From assembly GCF_043555935.1 (NCBI RefSeq), contig NZ_JBIGIB010000001.1, positions 1,343,658-1,407,657 of the forward strand: a stretch of 64,000 nucleotides of DNA. Direction: 5' to 3'. Positions 53,182 to 61,850 of the stretch are shown here, one piece after another (the stretch's first letter is position 1; every line of letters starts with the position of its first letter). Under the pieces are notes generated by a model that did no database searches, was not told the origin of the DNA, and saw only the letters and a list, made by a program, of their open reading frames with translations. The translations under genes were made by a program, and so were the position numbers. This DNA comes from Pelomonas baiyunensis (GTDB lineage: Bacteria > Pseudomonadota > Gammaproteobacteria > Burkholderiales > Burkholderiaceae_C).

Positions 53182-53436
53182 ATGAAGCCCCTGGACGACA
53201 CGACCGACCTGTTTTCACCCCCGCCCTTGTGGCTGTGCGTGCTGACCGGTGCCGTGCTGGGGGCGGCCTTGATGTGGGCCTTCATCGACACGCTGCACGA
53301 GAACGTTCGCCACGGCGAAGCCTTTCGCCAAGGCCAGCGTGCCCAGTCGGTTCAGGCCGCGGCCCTGCGCCAAGCGGTTGCGACCGGCTCAACCCCAACC
53401 ATGGGGACATCGATGTCCCCGAACTTCGTTCGCTGA
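53182..53436 (+). CDS. Small single-pass membrane protein
   Basis: 84 aa: a short cytoplasmic N-terminus (MKPLDDTTDLFSPPP), one hydrophobic segment (~16-36, LWLCVLTGAVLGAALMWAF), and a charged C-terminal part. Not recognised. ATG 53182 follows GGAG by eight bases. An 18-bp palindrome falls within its last 12 codons. It precedes the BON lipoprotein gene by 14 bp. Confidence 0.7.
   Translation: MKPLDDTTDLFSPPPLWLCVLTGAVLGAALMWAFIDTLHENVRHGEAFRQGQRAQSVQAAALRQAVATGSTPTMGTSMSPNFVR
53403..53420. repeat. 18-bp perfect palindrome between small membrane gene and BON gene
   Basis: GGGGACATCGATGTCCCC, inside the 3' end of the small membrane protein ORF and 30 bp before the BON gene. It could be an operator or a hairpin in the mRNA. 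It has no T-run, so termination is unlikely. Confidence 0.7.
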
Positions 53437-53450
53437 AGAAAGGACATCCC

Positions 53451-53906
53451 ATGAACCGCATCACTTCGTCCCTGCAGGCCCGGTTCGCCCTGGTCGGCGC
53501 CGTGGCTCTGGCCGCCGCACTGACCGCCTGCGGCCGCCATGACAACGAGCGCACCGCCGGCCAAAAGCTCGACGGCGCGATTGCCGACGCCAAGCAAGCC
53601 GGTGCCGACGCCAAGGTGGAAGCCGCCCGCGCGGTGGACCGCGCGGAGACCGGCCTGAAAAACGCCCGTGAAACGGCCTCCGAGGCCATGAGCGACGCCG
53701 CCATCGTGACCAAGATCAACGCCGCGCTGGTGGCCGACGACCGCCTGAAGGCCACGCGCATCGAGGTGCGTGCGGAAGACGGCCGCGTCACGCTGACGGG
53801 CACTGCGCCCGACGCGGGCTCGCAAGCGCGGGCCACCACGCTGGCGCAAGCCGTGCAGGGCGTGCGCTCGGTGGACAACCAACTCGTGGTGGCGCGCCAT
53901 GGCTGA
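53451..53906 (+). CDS. BON-domain lipoprotein
   Basis: 151 aa. Leader with lipobox LTAC (ALAAALTACGRHD, Cys ~26), then a helical Ala/Lys/Asp-rich region (~30-85) and a BON domain (~85-151: IVTKINAALVADDRLKATRIEVRAEDGRVTLTGTAPDAGSQARAT) typical of OsmY-type envelope stress proteins. ATG 53451 is preceded by AAAGGA. It overlaps the ferritin-like gene by 8 bp. Confidence 0.9.
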   Translation: MNRITSSLQARFALVGAVALAAALTACGRHDNERTAGQKLDGAIADAKQAGADAKVEAARAVDRAETGLKNARETASEAMSDAAIVTKINAALVADDRLKATRIEVRAEDGRVTLTGTAPDAGSQARATTLAQAVQGVRSVDNQLVVARHG

Positions 53907-54435
53907 GCGGCAACTGCACCTGAAGCTGGACACCGCCGCCCTGGATGCGGCGCGCAAGCACCTGAGCGAAGGCGCCGTGACGCCGGCCTACGGCCCGTGG
54001 CGCGACGACATCGTGCAGTTGCTGAACGACGCGCTGGCCACCGAGCTGGTGTGCACCCTGCGCTACCGGCGCCACCACTTCATGGCTGACGGGCTGGAGT
54101 CGCCGCGCATTGCCGAGGAGTTCCTCGTGCACGCCAATGCGGAATTGGCCCATGCCGACCGGCTGGCGCAGCGCATCGTGCAGTTGGGGGGCGACCCCGA
54201 CTTCAACCCGGCCAGCCTGCAAGACCGCAGCCATGCGGACTATGACGAGGTGACGGACCTGAAGGCCATGATCAAGGCCAACCTGGTGGCCGAGCGTGTG
54301 GCGGTGGAGAGCTACCGCCAGATGATTGCGCTGATCGGCGACAAGGACTCCACCACGCGCCGTTTGCTGGAAGACATCCTGGCGGATGAAGAAGAGCATG
54401 CGGACGAACTGAGCGACTGGATGGAGCGCGCCTGA
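53899..54435 (+). CDS. Ferritin-like (bacterioferritin-type) protein
   Basis: 178 aa. Four-helix bundle with di-iron-type ligands: LLNDALATELVCTLRY (first Glu), FLVHANAELAHADRL (ExxH-type), NLVAERVAVESY (Glu), EDILADEEEHADEL (ExxH). Probably iron storage or oxidative-stress defence. It overlaps the BON gene and precedes a terminator. The set of small membrane protein, BON lipoprotein and ferritin-like protein looks like an envelope/oxidative stress operon (inference). Confidence 0.88.
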   Translation: MAERQLHLKLDTAALDAARKHLSEGAVTPAYGPWRDDIVQLLNDALATELVCTLRYRRHHFMADGLESPRIAEEFLVHANAELAHADRLAQRIVQLGGDPDFNPASLQDRSHADYDEVTDLKAMIKANLVAERVAVESYRQMIALIGDKDSTTRRLLEDILADEEEHADELSDWMERA

Positions 54436-54465
54436 CGCCGGGCGCATACGCTTGTCGCCCACTGA

Positions 54466-54500
54466 ACGCCGCACCGGTGACCCGGTGCGGCGTTTTCTTT
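54466..54500 (+). terminator. Rho-independent terminator after ferritin-like gene
   Basis: ACGCCGCACCGG (54466-54477) pairs perfectly with CCGGTGCGGCGT (54482-54493) around TGAC, followed by TTTTCTTT. Confidence 0.92.
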
Positions 54501-55014
54501 GGTGAAGGCGCGCCAGGCCTCGGAGCCCTGCGCAGCAACGTGGCGTTGGGGCGAGTGGGAGAAGCGGCGGCTGAACGCGCGGCTGAGCCTTGTGCTGCGC
54601 TGTTCATTCCACGTCACCCCAGGGGATGGGCCGCGCGGGAGGCTGCGGGCCAGGGCAAGGGACGCGTCGCGTGCGTGGCTGCTCGAGACCGCTGGAAGCG
54701 AATCCAGCGGTCGGTGCTTGAAGCTCAGGTGTGCAGAGGCGTTGAGCCGGCAGGGACTGGACGGTCCATGCTGACGAAATGCGGAGCCGGTCTGCCCCAG
54801 AGATCGCCAAGACGTGACCCGAGGTGCCACGGGGCCCATGCGTGGCCTGCAGCACGCGCAGTGACCTCACGCCGCAGCGCCTGTGGGCGAGCGGCTTGCC
54901 AGCAATGTGCAGTGAGGTCCGCGCGCGGCGCCCCATGCAGAACGCCGACCCGTGGGGTCGGCGTTTCAGGTGGGGGCGGCCCCGCGCTGGCAGCGCGGGC
55001 CGACCGTTCGGTGC
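54501..55014. other. Structured gene-poor region
   Basis: 514 bp without a supported gene. It holds a 10-bp perfect stem with a 6-base loop (GACCGCTGGA 54687-54696, TCCAGCGGTC 54703-54712), a longer-range pair GACCTCAC (54863-54870) with GTGAGGTC (54912-54919), and the hairpin at 54941-54965. None is followed by a clear T-run on the plus strand. It could encode a small RNA. Confidence 0.5.
54941..54965 (-). terminator. Hairpin downstream of the cysteine-repeat protein gene
   Basis: AACGCCGACCC (54941-54951) pairs with GGGTCGGCGTT (54955-54965) around GTG, 50 bp after the stop of the minus-strand gene. The minus-strand tail is only weakly T-rich (TTCTGC). Confidence 0.55.
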
Positions 55015-55563
55015 TTACTGGAAGTAGCGGGCCTTGGCGCTGGCTTGGCAGCTGTCCTTGGCATAGCCGCCCAGGCTGTCGCAGCGCTCGTTGGCCACCT
55101 TGTAGTCGGCCTTCAGCTTGGCTTCCATCGCGTCGTTCTCGGCCTCGGCGATCTTCTTGTTGGCCTTCAGGTCGGCCTTGGCCTTGTCGTGCGCCGCCTT
55201 GGCTTCGGTCACGCACACGTCCTTGGCGTTGCCGGCCTTGTCGTCGCACATTTCCTTGGCGACTTGGTAGCGAGCTTCGTAACGCGCTTCGAGGTAGTCG
55301 TTGCGATCCTTGGTGCGGCCGGTGTGCTGGTATTCCAGGTTGGCCAGCGCCACCTTCTCTTGACCCTTGGCGCGTTCCACGCACACGTCCTTGGCGTTGC
55401 CGGAGAGGCTGTCGCACTTGTCGCGCTCGATCTTGTACATGGCCTTGACCTCATCCTTGGCCATGCCGTAGGCCGGCTGGGCCAGGTTGGCGGACGCAAC
55501 GCCGGCCAGGCCGAACAGGGTCAGGGCGCAAAGCAGGTGGGTGGAGCGAAGCTGCAGTTTCAT
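55015..55563 (-). CDS. Secreted protein with three CD-x(3)-G-x-AKD-x-C repeats
   Basis: 182 aa. Signal peptide MKLQLRSTHLLCALTLFGLAGVASA, then three related units: CDSLSGNAKDVCVERAKG, CDDKAGNAKDVCVTEAKA and CDSLGGYAKDSCQASAKA, each with a Cys pair 11 residues apart, separated by Lys/Ala-rich helical spacers. The Cys pairs would cap small disulfide loops between helices. Not matched to a named family by me; similar proteins may exist as hypotheticals in Burkholderiales. ATG 55563 is chosen because it gives the signal peptide; a longer frame begins at 55599. Confidence 0.82.
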   Translation of the reverse strand: MKLQLRSTHLLCALTLFGLAGVASANLAQPAYGMAKDEVKAMYKIERDKCDSLSGNAKDVCVERAKGQEKVALANLEYQHTGRTKDRNDYLEARYEARYQVAKEMCDDKAGNAKDVCVTEAKAAHDKAKADLKANKKIAEAENDAMEAKLKADYKVANERCDSLGGYAKDSCQASAKARYFQ

Positions 55564-55905
55564 GGGATCTCCTGTGGGGTTGATGGGTGGTTCCTGCACC
55601 GAAGGGCGGTGAAGAAGAGGCCACGGAAGTCAGCTTAGAAAGTCCGTTAGGCCGGCCGTGTCGGTGTTCAGAGGCGGCGCGCGTCAGACAACACCCCGTG
55701 CCGTTCGGCGCGGTGGGGAACCGCGCTGCGTCCCGGTCGGCGTTTCGGATCCTGCAAGAGTGAATTGGGCGGCGTGAGGCTTCTGTGCCGGGCGGCGTTT
55801 GGCGACATTGAGCGCCCATGCCGCGATGCCCGCGGCACCGCCGCCGGGTTGACGAGTTCGCGCCCGGGGGGGCGGACCTTTCTCTCAAGCAACCGGAGTT
55901 GATCG
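55564..55905. other. Divergent intergenic region
   Basis: 342 bp between the divergent cysteine-repeat protein gene and the GST gene. No gene, repeat or clear promoter was identified. Confidence 0.45.
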
Positions 55906-56541
55906 ATGCGTGAAGCTGCCTCTTTGAAGTTGTACGACGTGGCCTTGTCGGGCCATGCCCACCGCGTGCGGCTGATGCTGTCTCTGTTGAACCAGCCGTA
56001 CGAATGCGTGCCGGTGGACCTGCGGCGCGGCGAGCACAAGACGCCCGAGTTCTTGCGCATGAATCCCTTCGGGCAAGTGCCCGTGCTGGTGGAGGGCGAC
56101 ACGGTGGTGCACGACTCGAACGCCATCCTGCTGTACCTCGCGCAGCGGTTCGATACCGAGCGCCGGTGGTGGCCTGAGGCGCCCGCGGCGCAAGCGGCGG
56201 TGCAGGCCTGGTTTTCGGTCGCCGCTGGCCTGGTGGCTTACGGTCCCGCTGCCGCACGACTGGTGACGCTGTTCGGTGCCACCCTGAATGCGGGCGAGGC
56301 TATTCAGCGCGCACACCACCTGTTGCAGGTGATGGAAGGTGTGTTGTCGCAGCGCGCCTTCCTGGCTGCCGCCACGCCAACCTTGGCCGATGTGGCGGTG
56401 TACAGCTATGTGGCCGCTGCACCGGAGGGCAATGTGGACCTGTCGGCCTACCCGCAGGTTCGGGCCTGGCTGGCGCGCATGGAAGCTCTGCCGGGCTTCG
56501 TGGCCTTCCCCCGTTCGCCGGTGGGTTTGGCGGCCGCATGA
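55906..56541 (+). CDS. Glutathione S-transferase family protein
   Basis: 211 aa. Thioredoxin-like N-terminal domain (LKLYDVALSGHAHRVRLMLSLLNQPYECVPVDL; Ser at ~15 as the probable catalytic residue) with NPFGQVPVLVEGDTVVHDSNAILLYLA, then the helical C-terminal domain. Likely conjugates or reduces small electrophiles. Its end overlaps the next gene by four bases (ATGATG). Confidence 0.92.
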   Translation: MREAASLKLYDVALSGHAHRVRLMLSLLNQPYECVPVDLRRGEHKTPEFLRMNPFGQVPVLVEGDTVVHDSNAILLYLAQRFDTERRWWPEAPAAQAAVQAWFSVAAGLVAYGPAAARLVTLFGATLNAGEAIQRAHHLLQVMEGVLSQRAFLAAATPTLADVAVYSYVAAAPEGNVDLSAYPQVRAWLARMEALPGFVAFPRSPVGLAAA

Positions 56542-57521
56542 TGGCGCCGGCGCTGGGCCAGGGCGGGCCGTTCCATGCGGGCGAGGTGGCCGTGCAGCAG
56601 CGGCTGGGTGTGGCCGAGCGCATGCAGGAGGTGGGCGCGCGCGTGGTGCGCGACCACATGCCCGAGCAGCACCGCCTGTTCTTCGAGCAACTGCCCTGGC
56701 TGCTGGTGGGCTCGGTGGACGCGCAGTTGCGCCCCTGGGCGTCGGTGCTGAGCGGGCCGCCGGGTTTCATCCGCACGCCGGACGAGCGCCAGCTGTGGCT
56801 GCAGGCACAGCCGCGCGGGGGTGACCCGTTGGCGGACGCATTGCAGCCAGGGGCGGCGCTGGGGTTTCTGGGCATCGAGCTGCACACACGTCGCCGCAAC
56901 CGCGTGAACGGCGTGCTGGGGCGGCGCGATGCACAAGGGCTGCACGTGACCGTCACGCAAAGCGTGGGCAACTGCCCGCGCTACATCCGCAGCCGGGACT
57001 GGGTGCCGGGCGGTACGGCCGCTGACGGGCTGGGGCTCCAGCACGCCATGCCGGAACCCATGGAGGGTTGGACCGCGGCGGACCGCCGGTGGATTGCTGG
57101 TGCCGAAACCTGCTTCGTCGCGACGCACGCGCCGGGCGTGGGCAGCGATGTGTCGCACCGCGGCGGGCGGCCCGGCTTTGTGCAGTTGCTGGACGACGGC
57201 AGCCTCTTGATGCCGGACTTCAACGGCAACGCGATGTTCATGACCTGGGGCAACTTGCTGCTGCACCCGCGGGCAGGCTTGCTGTTCCCGGACTTCGAGC
57301 ACGGCGGGCTGCTCAGCCTGACGGGGCGCGTGGAGTTGCTGTGGGGGCCGCAAGACTGGCCGGCGTTGGCCGAAGTAGCGGGCGCGGAGCGGGCGTGGCG
57401 CTTTCACCCCGAAGCCGGCTGGCGTTGGGCGCGCAGCGAGTTGGCCGGGCAGTGGCAAGGCGGCGCGGCCTCCCCGCATGCCCTGGCCACGGGCGTCTGG
57501 CCCGCGGCGGCAGGCGCTTGA
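56538..57521 (+). CDS. Pyridoxamine 5'-phosphate oxidase-like flavin-binding protein
   Basis: 327 aa. Two split-barrel halves typical of the PNPOx-like superfamily (LLVGSVDAQLRPWASVLSGPPGF, and CFVATHAPGVGSDVSHRGGRPGFVQLL with GNAMFMTWGNLLLHPRAGLLFPDF). FMN is the probable cofactor; substrate unknown. It overlaps the GST gene, so the two are likely one transcript. The convergent LysR gene ends 34 bp away. Confidence 0.85.
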   Translation: MMAPALGQGGPFHAGEVAVQQRLGVAERMQEVGARVVRDHMPEQHRLFFEQLPWLLVGSVDAQLRPWASVLSGPPGFIRTPDERQLWLQAQPRGGDPLADALQPGAALGFLGIELHTRRRNRVNGVLGRRDAQGLHVTVTQSVGNCPRYIRSRDWVPGGTAADGLGLQHAMPEPMEGWTAADRRWIAGAETCFVATHAPGVGSDVSHRGGRPGFVQLLDDGSLLMPDFNGNAMFMTWGNLLLHPRAGLLFPDFEHGGLLSLTGRVELLWGPQDWPALAEVAGAERAWRFHPEAGWRWARSELAGQWQGGAASPHALATGVWPAAAGA

Positions 57522-57555
57522 TGTCGGTGGGGGGGCGCAGCCCCCGGTTCGCGCT

Positions 57556-58455
57556 TCAGCGCAGGGCCGGGTGGGCGCGCAGGCGCTCCACAGCCAGGTC
57601 GATGAAGCCCCGCACCTTTTGCGTGGCGTGCCGTCCCTCGCGGTGCACCACGTGGATGGGCAGCGCCGGGCGCTCGTAGCCGTCCAGCAGCACCTGCACG
57701 TCGCCACGCTGCACCGCCTCCGCCACTTGGTAGCTCAACAACCGCGTGATGCCGAACCCGGCCACGGCGGCGGACAACGCCGCGTCGTTGCTGCTGGTGC
57801 GGATGCGTGGCTGCAGGCGCTCCACATGCTCAGCGCTTTGGTCGTGGAACCGCCATTCCACCTCGGGCGCCACGCCGCCGCGCGACACCAAGGTGTGGTG
57901 TCGCAGGTCCGCCGGCGACTGGGGCACACCGTGCTCCGCCAAATAGCCCGGTGCGGCAATCAGCACCTGGCGAACGCGGCCGACTGGGATGGCTTGCAGC
58001 GAGGAATCCGGCAACGGGCCGATGCGCACGGCCACATCCATGCCTTCTTCATCCAGGTTCACCACGCGGTCGAGGAACAAGCACTGGGCGTCCACATCCG
58101 GGCAGCGCTGGAGGTACTCCACCAGCACGGGCATCACGTACTTCTGGCCGAACAGCACCGGTGCCGTCACCGCCAAGGTGCCGCGGGCGGCGGTGTGTTG
58201 GCCGGCTGCGGCTTCTTCGGCGGTTTGCACATCGGCCAGGATGCGACGGCAATCGTCGGCATACCGTGCGCCGGCTTCGGTGACGCGTACATGGCGCGTG
58301 GTGCGCGTGAGCAGCCGCAGGCCCAGCCGGGATTCCAACTCCGCCACCGCGCGGGTCACCACGGGCGGGGAGAGTTCCAGCTTGCGTGCCGCGCTGGCGA
58401 AGCTGCCCCCGTCCACCACCGCCACGAACACGGCCATTGCGTGCAGTCGATCCAC
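57556..58455 (-). CDS. LysR-family transcriptional regulator
   Basis: 299 aa. HTH at the N-terminus (MDRLHAMAVFVAVVDGGSFASAARKLELSPPVVTRAVAELESRLGLRLLTRTTRHVRVTEAGARY, in parts), effector domain ~90-295. DhaR/YafC-like LysR type. It lies downstream of, and convergent with, the GST-PNPOx pair, which is a possible target. ATG 58455. Confidence 0.92.
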   Translation of the reverse strand: MDRLHAMAVFVAVVDGGSFASAARKLELSPPVVTRAVAELESRLGLRLLTRTTRHVRVTEAGARYADDCRRILADVQTAEEAAAGQHTAARGTLAVTAPVLFGQKYVMPVLVEYLQRCPDVDAQCLFLDRVVNLDEEGMDVAVRIGPLPDSSLQAIPVGRVRQVLIAAPGYLAEHGVPQSPADLRHHTLVSRGGVAPEVEWRFHDQSAEHVERLQPRIRTSSNDAALSAAVAGFGITRLLSYQVAEAVQRGDVQVLLDGYERPALPIHVVHREGRHATQKVRGFIDLAVERLRAHPALR

Positions 58456-58508
58456 CCTCGTTCCTCAGAGCCTCTGCGCCCATTCTCGGTGGGGCCGCGG
58501 GCGTGAGT

Positions 58509-59312
58509 TCAGAACCAGTCCACCGGCAGCGCCAGGCCCACGCTCTGGATCAAACCGCCCCGCGCGGCCTTCAGTTCGGGCGTCGGCGCGGGCCAGCGGC
58601 GGTACACGTGCAGGAAGTCTTGCACCACGGTCGTGTTGTTCGAGCTTTCCTGCTGGCCGCGCCGCATGCCGGGGTTCACAAAATCCTTGTGCATCACGGC
58701 ACCGCCACCGGGCACATACACCGGCATGGCGCGGCTGCACACGGCCAGCAGCCAGTCCCAGTCCTCCTGCGAGGCGAGGTGGGTGTCGAACCGCAAGCCC
58801 TGTAGCAGGGTGCGCCGGTAGGCCAGGCAGTGCAGGGGAATGAAGTTCTTGACCCACAACGTGTTCACATCCACGCCGCCTAGCGGCACCACCTGCCGGC
58901 TGAGTTCGGGCATGCCCGGTTGGCGCCGATCTTCGGTGACGATGGTCACGTCGGTGAACAGCGCCTGGGCGCCCGGGGCTTCGCAGTGGGCCTGCAGCGT
59001 TTGCAGGTGGTGGGGCAGCAGGGTGTCGTCGTCGTCCAGAAAAATCACCCACTCACCCCGCGCGTGCTGCAAGCCGAGGTTGCGGCTCTCGGCTGGGCCG
59101 GGCGCTCCGTTGCGCTTGATGAAGATGTCATTCGCCCCAAGCAAATCCGCGGTGACCTGGGCCGTGTCGGCATCCAGCACGTCGGCCACCAGCAGCACCT
59201 CATAGTCGGTGCAGGTTTGCTGACGCAGGCTCAGCAACGCGCGGCGCAGCGTTTGCGCCCGAGCGTGGGTGGCCATCACGATGGAGAAGAACGGAAGGGT
59301 GTTTGGCGGCAT
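58509..59312 (-). CDS. Family 2 glycosyltransferase
   Basis: 267 aa. GT-A fold: FFSIVMATHARAQTLRRALLSL at the N-terminus, ESRNLGLQHARGEWVIFLDDDDTLLPHHL with the DDD sugar-nucleotide motif (~95-100), and EDWDWLLAVC. No membrane segment. Transfers a sugar to an unknown acceptor. Divergent from the next glycosyltransferase gene. Confidence 0.92.
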   Translation of the reverse strand: MPPNTLPFFSIVMATHARAQTLRRALLSLRQQTCTDYEVLLVADVLDADTAQVTADLLGANDIFIKRNGAPGPAESRNLGLQHARGEWVIFLDDDDTLLPHHLQTLQAHCEAPGAQALFTDVTIVTEDRRQPGMPELSRQVVPLGGVDVNTLWVKNFIPLHCLAYRRTLLQGLRFDTHLASQEDWDWLLAVCSRAMPVYVPGGGAVMHKDFVNPGMRRGQQESSNNTTVVQDFLHVYRRWPAPTPELKAARGGLIQSVGLALPVDWF

Positions 59313-59418
59313 GGTGTGATGCTAGAGGGCGGCGCGTGCGCAAGCCGCTGATTAGCCGCTGTTTCACCGCTGATTTCCTGCCCATGGCGCGCGGCCGTGC
59401 CACCTTAGGATGCCCCCC

Positions 59419-60141
59419 ATGCATGCGGTGGATGACTTGAGGGCTTTTGACGGGCTGCGCCAGGGCGTGGTCTTTTGCGCCTGGACGGGCATGAACCCGA
59501 TGTCAGGCCAGCGGGTGCAGGCGTTGCTGTCCATCCAGGTGCAGATCGGCTGCCCGGTGATGTTGCTGACACCCGCCACGATTGCCGACTGGCAACACCC
59601 CGAGCACCCCTTCCACCCCGCGTTTCCGTTCCTGAGTTCCGTCCACCAGGCGGACTACTTGCGCGTGTACCTGATGCACCACTACGGCGGCGGCTACACC
59701 GACATCAAGCACACCTCCCGCGCCTGGGCGCCGTTCTTCGCGCGGCTGCGCGCAAACCCTGGTCATGACCTGCTGGGCTACACCGAGATTGGCCCGCAGG
59801 GGGTGGCGCCGGTACCTCCGCCCATCGGCGATTTGCTTCGCGCGAACTACCAGCATCTGGTCGGTTTGTGCGCGTTCGTTGGGCGGCGGTATTCGCCATT
59901 CACCACGGCCTGGATGGCGCAGACGCATGCGCTGCTGGACGCCAAGTTGGCCGCCTTGCAGGCCAGCCCTGCCCAACATCCGCAAGACCAGACCGGGGTG
60001 CAACTGCCGGACGGTCGCATCAGCACCTACCCGCTGGCCTGGACCGAGTTGCTGGGGAACGTGTTCCATCCGCTGGTGCTCGCCCTGCGCGACCGCGTGC
60101 TGCACGATGAGATTGCGCCGAGCTTCACGCATTACCGCTGA
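59419..60141 (+). CDS. Capsular polysaccharide synthesis-type glycosyltransferase
   Basis: 240 aa. Features of the DXD sugar-transferase/Caps_synth group: VVFCAWTGMNPMSGQRVQ and HQADYLRVYLMHHYGGGYTDIKHT, where the D-x-K after GGGY stands for the usual DxD. ATG 59419 is favoured over 59410 because AGGA lies 8 bases upstream. First gene of a plus-strand trio with the two methyltransferases. Confidence 0.82.
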   Translation: MHAVDDLRAFDGLRQGVVFCAWTGMNPMSGQRVQALLSIQVQIGCPVMLLTPATIADWQHPEHPFHPAFPFLSSVHQADYLRVYLMHHYGGGYTDIKHTSRAWAPFFARLRANPGHDLLGYTEIGPQGVAPVPPPIGDLLRANYQHLVGLCAFVGRRYSPFTTAWMAQTHALLDAKLAALQASPAQHPQDQTGVQLPDGRISTYPLAWTELLGNVFHPLVLALRDRVLHDEIAPSFTHYR

Positions 60142-60212
60142 GGGCTGGTTGGCAATGCGCGGTAAGCCTTCGGCGTTCCGTTTGGTGCCGCTTGCTTTTT
60201 CCTGGAGTCCTC

Positions 60213-60977
60213 ATGGCCACCCTGCCTGACGTCGAACTGCTGCAAACCCCGCAGGGCCTGCGCTACCTGTTGCTGCAGGGGCCGGATACGCATGGGGTGT
60301 CACAAAGCCTGCGGTCGCGGGGTGTGTACGAGCCGAACTTGCAGGTGCTGGCCACTGCGCTGCTCAACGCAAACCCGGCAGAGGGCTTGGTGCTGGACAT
60401 TGGCGCCAACCTGGGCAGCTTCACCGTGCCCATGGCCAAGGCCTTCGGGCATCTGCGCTTCCATTGCTGGGAGGTGCAGCCGCCGGTGTACTACCAGCTG
60501 TGCGCGAACTTGTTGCTCAACGGCTTGGGCCATGTGACGGCCCATCCCTACGGGTTGGGCGCATCCGCCTGCGAGGTGGACGTGGCGTTGCCGAACTACG
60601 CGGATGAAATCAACATCGGCTCCTTCAGCCTGGACCCGGCCATGCGCCAAGGTGTGCGCGGCGGTGAGTTTCGGGGCGAATCCGTCCGGGTGAAGGTTGT
60701 CAACCTGGACAGTCTGTTCCTGGAGCGCGTGCGGCTGGTGAAGATCGATGTGGAAGGCCTGGAGCTGGATGTGCTGCGCGGCGCCGCCGGCACGCTCGTG
60801 CGCAGCGGCTTCCCGCCCATCCTTTACGAAGCCTGGGCGTTCGACTGGTATGCCGAGCGCAAGGCGGCGCTGGAGCAATTTCTGCAAAGCCTGGGCTATG
60901 TGCTGATGAACTTCGACGGCAGCGAGAACTTCGTGGCCCAGCACCCGGCCTTCGGACCCATGCTGCAGGCGCGCTGA
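60213..60977 (+). CDS. FkbM-family methyltransferase
   Basis: 254 aa. SAM-binding motif LVLDIGANLGSFTVPMAKAFG (~70-90), then CWEVQPPVYYQLCANLLLNG, LVKIDVEGLELDVLRGAAGTL, the last being the FkbM hallmark. Methylates sugars or other small molecules, often in polysaccharide biosynthesis. ATG 60213 follows CTGGAG; the upstream frame to 60192 is not needed. Confidence 0.92.
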   Translation: MATLPDVELLQTPQGLRYLLLQGPDTHGVSQSLRSRGVYEPNLQVLATALLNANPAEGLVLDIGANLGSFTVPMAKAFGHLRFHCWEVQPPVYYQLCANLLLNGLGHVTAHPYGLGASACEVDVALPNYADEINIGSFSLDPAMRQGVRGGEFRGESVRVKVVNLDSLFLERVRLVKIDVEGLELDVLRGAAGTLVRSGFPPILYEAWAFDWYAERKAALEQFLQSLGYVLMNFDGSENFVAQHPAFGPMLQAR

Positions 60978-61009
60978 CGCCTGAACGCACAACCTCCTGA
61001 GGGGACACC

Positions 61010-61750
61010 GTGTTTCTGACTCAACTCCCGCGCAACGACCTGATCAAGCTGCTGCCCAAGGGCGGCGAAGTGGCTGAGATCGGGGTGGCCGAAGGCGTGT
61101 TCTCGCGCCACATCCTCCGGGAAGCGCAGCCCCGGCGACTGCACCTTATCGACCCGTGGGAGCACCAGGCCCGCGAGGATTACCAGACCGACGTCTACGG
61201 CAACGTGGCCGCCGATGTGCAGGAAACGCGCTTTCAGCAGGTGTCCGCCGCTTTCGCGGCCGAGGTCGCCCAGGGCCAAGTGGAATTGGTTCGCGACTAC
61301 TCCGGCCAGGCCGCCCCCCGGTTCCACCCCGGGCAGCTGGACTGGGTGTACCTGGACGGCCTGCACAGCGAGGCTGGCGTTGCGGCCGATCTGGCCGATT
61401 ACGCGCCCAAGGTGGCGGGCGACGGCTTCCTGCTTGGGCACGACTACACCAACCACTCGCCGGCCCGCACCTCGGGCTTCGGGGTGGTGGAGGCGGTGAA
61501 CGCGTTCTGTGAGCGGGAAGGCTGGCACTTCCTGCTGCTCACGCAGGAGAACTACCCCACCTATGTGCTGGTGCGCGATCGCAATTCAGCCGCTGCACAA
61601 CTGCTGGTGGCCAATGTGCTGTTCCACTCGGCGTTTACGGTGGAACTCGCCGACTACCCGCAGGGCTACACGTACACGCACAACGCCCTCGTCATTGCGG
61701 GCAAGACGGTGGTGTTCCCGTCGTTCGCTCGAAAGCCGCCGGGCGGCTGA
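61010..61750 (+). CDS. Class I SAM-dependent methyltransferase
   Basis: 246 aa. GTG start at 61010 is preceded by a strong GAGGGGA. SAM-binding part: LPKGGEVAEIGVAEGVFSRHIL, then LHLIDPWEHQ and DWVYLDGLHSEAGVAADLADYAPKVAGDGFLLGHDYT, as in the Methyltransf_24 type. Follows the FkbM gene by 32 bp and is followed by a terminator, so it ends the glycan operon. Confidence 0.85.
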   Translation: MFLTQLPRNDLIKLLPKGGEVAEIGVAEGVFSRHILREAQPRRLHLIDPWEHQAREDYQTDVYGNVAADVQETRFQQVSAAFAAEVAQGQVELVRDYSGQAAPRFHPGQLDWVYLDGLHSEAGVAADLADYAPKVAGDGFLLGHDYTNHSPARTSGFGVVEAVNAFCEREGWHFLLLTQENYPTYVLVRDRNSAAAQLLVANVLFHSAFTVELADYPQGYTYTHNALVIAGKTVVFPSFARKPPGG

Positions 61751-61776
61751 ACCAGCGCAGCTTCGCCGCAGCACGC

Positions 61777-61800
61777 AACGGCCCTTCGGGGCCGTTTTTT
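61777..61800 (+). terminator. Rho-independent terminator after methyltransferase operon
   Basis: AACGGCCC pairs with GGGCCGTT around a TTCG tetraloop (61777-61796), followed by TTTTTT. Confidence 0.93.
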
Positions 61801-61850
61801 CTTGCTGATTTCAAGGCGCTCGTCAGCTTTCGGGGCAAGTCATGAAGAAC

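Noticed and set aside
54501..55014. tRNA gene within the gap
   Set aside because: The perfect stems do not form a cloverleaf with a T-arm; no conserved tRNA bases were found.
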